DNA of 5,697 bases from Clostridiales bacterium (lineage in GTDB: Bacteria; Bacillota; Clostridia; Oscillospirales; QAMX01), in the NCBI GenBank assembly GCA_012514045.1, contig JAAZBA010000121.1:1-5697 (forward strand). The letters run 5' to 3'. The position numbers were made by a program, and so were the translations under genes. The notes beneath the pieces were generated by a model. That model was not told the origin of the DNA, did not search any database, and was given only the letters and a program-made list of their open reading frames with translations. This document shows, one piece after another, positions 4,908-5,697 of this stretch; within the stretch, counting starts at the first letter, position 1; the number at the start of each line of letters is the position of its first letter.

Positions 4908-5697
4908 ATTGGTATCGATTGGAAAATAATCATTATTACAGCTGTTACAGCCGTTGTCGCCATGGCGATTTCCGGCTTTGTAATGTACAAGATCGGCTAT
5001 AATTACAGAAAAAAGATAGCCGAAAAGGAAATAGGCGGTGCCGAGGCGGAAGCCAAAGAGATCGTGGAAGCCGCCACAAAGCAGGCAGAGGCGAAAAAGC
5101 GCGAAAGCATCGTTGAAGCCCGGGAGGAGATACACCGTCAGAGAGCAGAGCTGGAGCGTGAGGTAAAGGAACGCCGTTCCGAGCTTTCCAAGTCCGAGCG
5201 CAGGCTCCAGCAGAAGGAAGAGTCCCTGGATCGCAAGCACGACTCCCTGGATCAGAAGGAAGAGACTCTCAAACAGAAAATCAAGGAAAACGAGCAGGAA
5301 AACGAAGAGATCAAGAAGCTGAAGGCAGCCGAGCAGGAGATTCTCGAAAAGCTCAGCGGCTTCACAGCGGAGGAAGCGAAGGAATACCTTATAAAGACTG
5401 TAGAGGCGGAAGCCCGTCAGGAGTCCGCAATAAGGCTTATGGAAATCGACGCGCAGCTCAAGGAAGAAGCTGACGACAGAGCAAGAAATTACATATCTTT
5501 AGCCATCCAGAAATGCGCCGCGGATCATGTGTCTGAAGTTACCGTATCCGTAGTTCCCCTGCCCAACGACGAAATGAAAGGCCGTATAATCGGCCGTGAG
5601 GGACGCAATATCCGCGCTCTTGAAACACTCACAGGCGTTGATCTTATAATTGATGACACACCGGAGGCAATAACACTTTCAAGCTTTGATCCCGTCA
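4908..5697 (+). CDS. rny: Ribonuclease Y, N-terminal part (3' end outside window); start codon unusual
   Basis: Membrane-anchored endoribonuclease that starts mRNA decay in Gram-positive bacteria. Order of parts, numbered from 4908: a hydrophobic anchor IIIITAVTAVVAMAISGF (7-24); a basic stretch with YRKKIAEKEIGGAEAEAKEI, typical of the family; a long highly charged coiled coil to about residue 190; then the KH RNA-binding domain with MKGRIIGREGRNIRALE (223-239; GxxG loop GREG at 229-232). The catalytic HD domain lies beyond the window edge. The frame is open from the TGA at 4887-4889. The first ordinary in-frame start is ATG 4962, which would delete most of the anchor and ignores the AAGGAGG at 4898. 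I therefore place the start at the non-standard ATT 4908 (ATC 4914 is the alternative). A one-base deletion in the AAAA run at 4923-4926 is equally possible: restoring one A would join TTG 4909 to the frame and give MVSIGKIIII. Identity is certain, the start is not. Confidence 0.92.
   Translation, partial: MGIDWKIIIITAVTAVVAMAISGFVMYKIGYNYRKKIAEKEIGGAEAEAKEIVEAATKQAEAKKRESIVEAREEIHRQRAELEREVKERRSELSKSERRLQQKEESLDRKHDSLDQKEETLKQKIKENEQENEEIKKLKAAEQEILEKLSGFTAEEAKEYLIKTVEAEARQESAIRLMEIDAQLKEEADDRARNYISLAIQKCAADHVSEVTVSVVPLPNDEMKGRIIGREGRNIRALETLTGVDLIIDDTPEAITLSSFDPV

Noticed and set aside
4886..5002. Short + frame of 38 codons starting at ATG 4886
   Set aside because: It has no ribosome site in front of it, overlaps the strong rny ribosome site and the anchor in another frame, and has no recognisable features.
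4884..5240. 118-codon Leu/Phe-rich minus-strand frame opposite rny
   Set aside because: Its hydrophobic look is the reverse complement of the Lys/Glu-rich coiled coil of RNase Y, not a real membrane protein.

Overview
The window looks like the chromosome of a Gram-positive anaerobe of the class Clostridia, possibly Ruminococcaceae/Oscillospiraceae. The evidence is indirect: consensus sigma-A-type promoters with 17-bp spacers, purine-rich AAGGAGG/GGAGG ribosome sites, an RNase Y gene, a FecCD/FecE-type importer and roughly balanced base composition by eye. The genus cannot be fixed from the sequence alone. No rRNA, tRNA, CRISPR array, insertion sequence or phage gene was seen.

Layout. (1) Positions 1-1180 (+) hold the 3' end of an iron/siderophore/cobalamin-type ABC importer operon: a FecCD permease cut by the window edge, then its FecE-like ATPase 4 nt later, closed by a perfect 14-bp terminator hairpin. 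(2) Positions 1218-1967 (+) are a single-gene unit with its own consensus promoter. It encodes a polytopic membrane protein that I assign to the Pr6Pr / FAR-17a-AIG1-like group, with Thr and His residues where AIG1-type lipid hydrolases carry their catalytic pair. (3) Positions 1947-2038 form a convergent intergenic region with two back-to-back hairpins. (4) Positions 2042-3760 (-) encode a complete half-size ABC exporter with fused membrane and ATPase domains. (5) Positions 3761-3932 are a divergent promoter region with a 9-bp inverted repeat over or beside the promoters. (6) Positions 3933-4724 (+) encode a TIM-barrel metal-dependent hydrolase of the amidohydrolase-2 family. (7) From 4756 to the window end (+) lie a consensus promoter, a leader of about 115 nt and the 5' part of the RNase Y gene (rny), whose reading frame has no ordinary start codon where one is expected.

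How the genes work together. Only the permease and ATPase at the left are clearly one functional unit. The exporter and the hydrolase are divergently transcribed and could share control, but no substrate link can be read from the sequence. RNase Y is a housekeeping mRNA-decay enzyme. Overall the window is mostly ordinary core genome. The points most worth a second look are the rny start, the AIG1-like residues of the membrane protein, the doubled palindrome at the convergent terminator, and the inverted repeat between the divergent genes.
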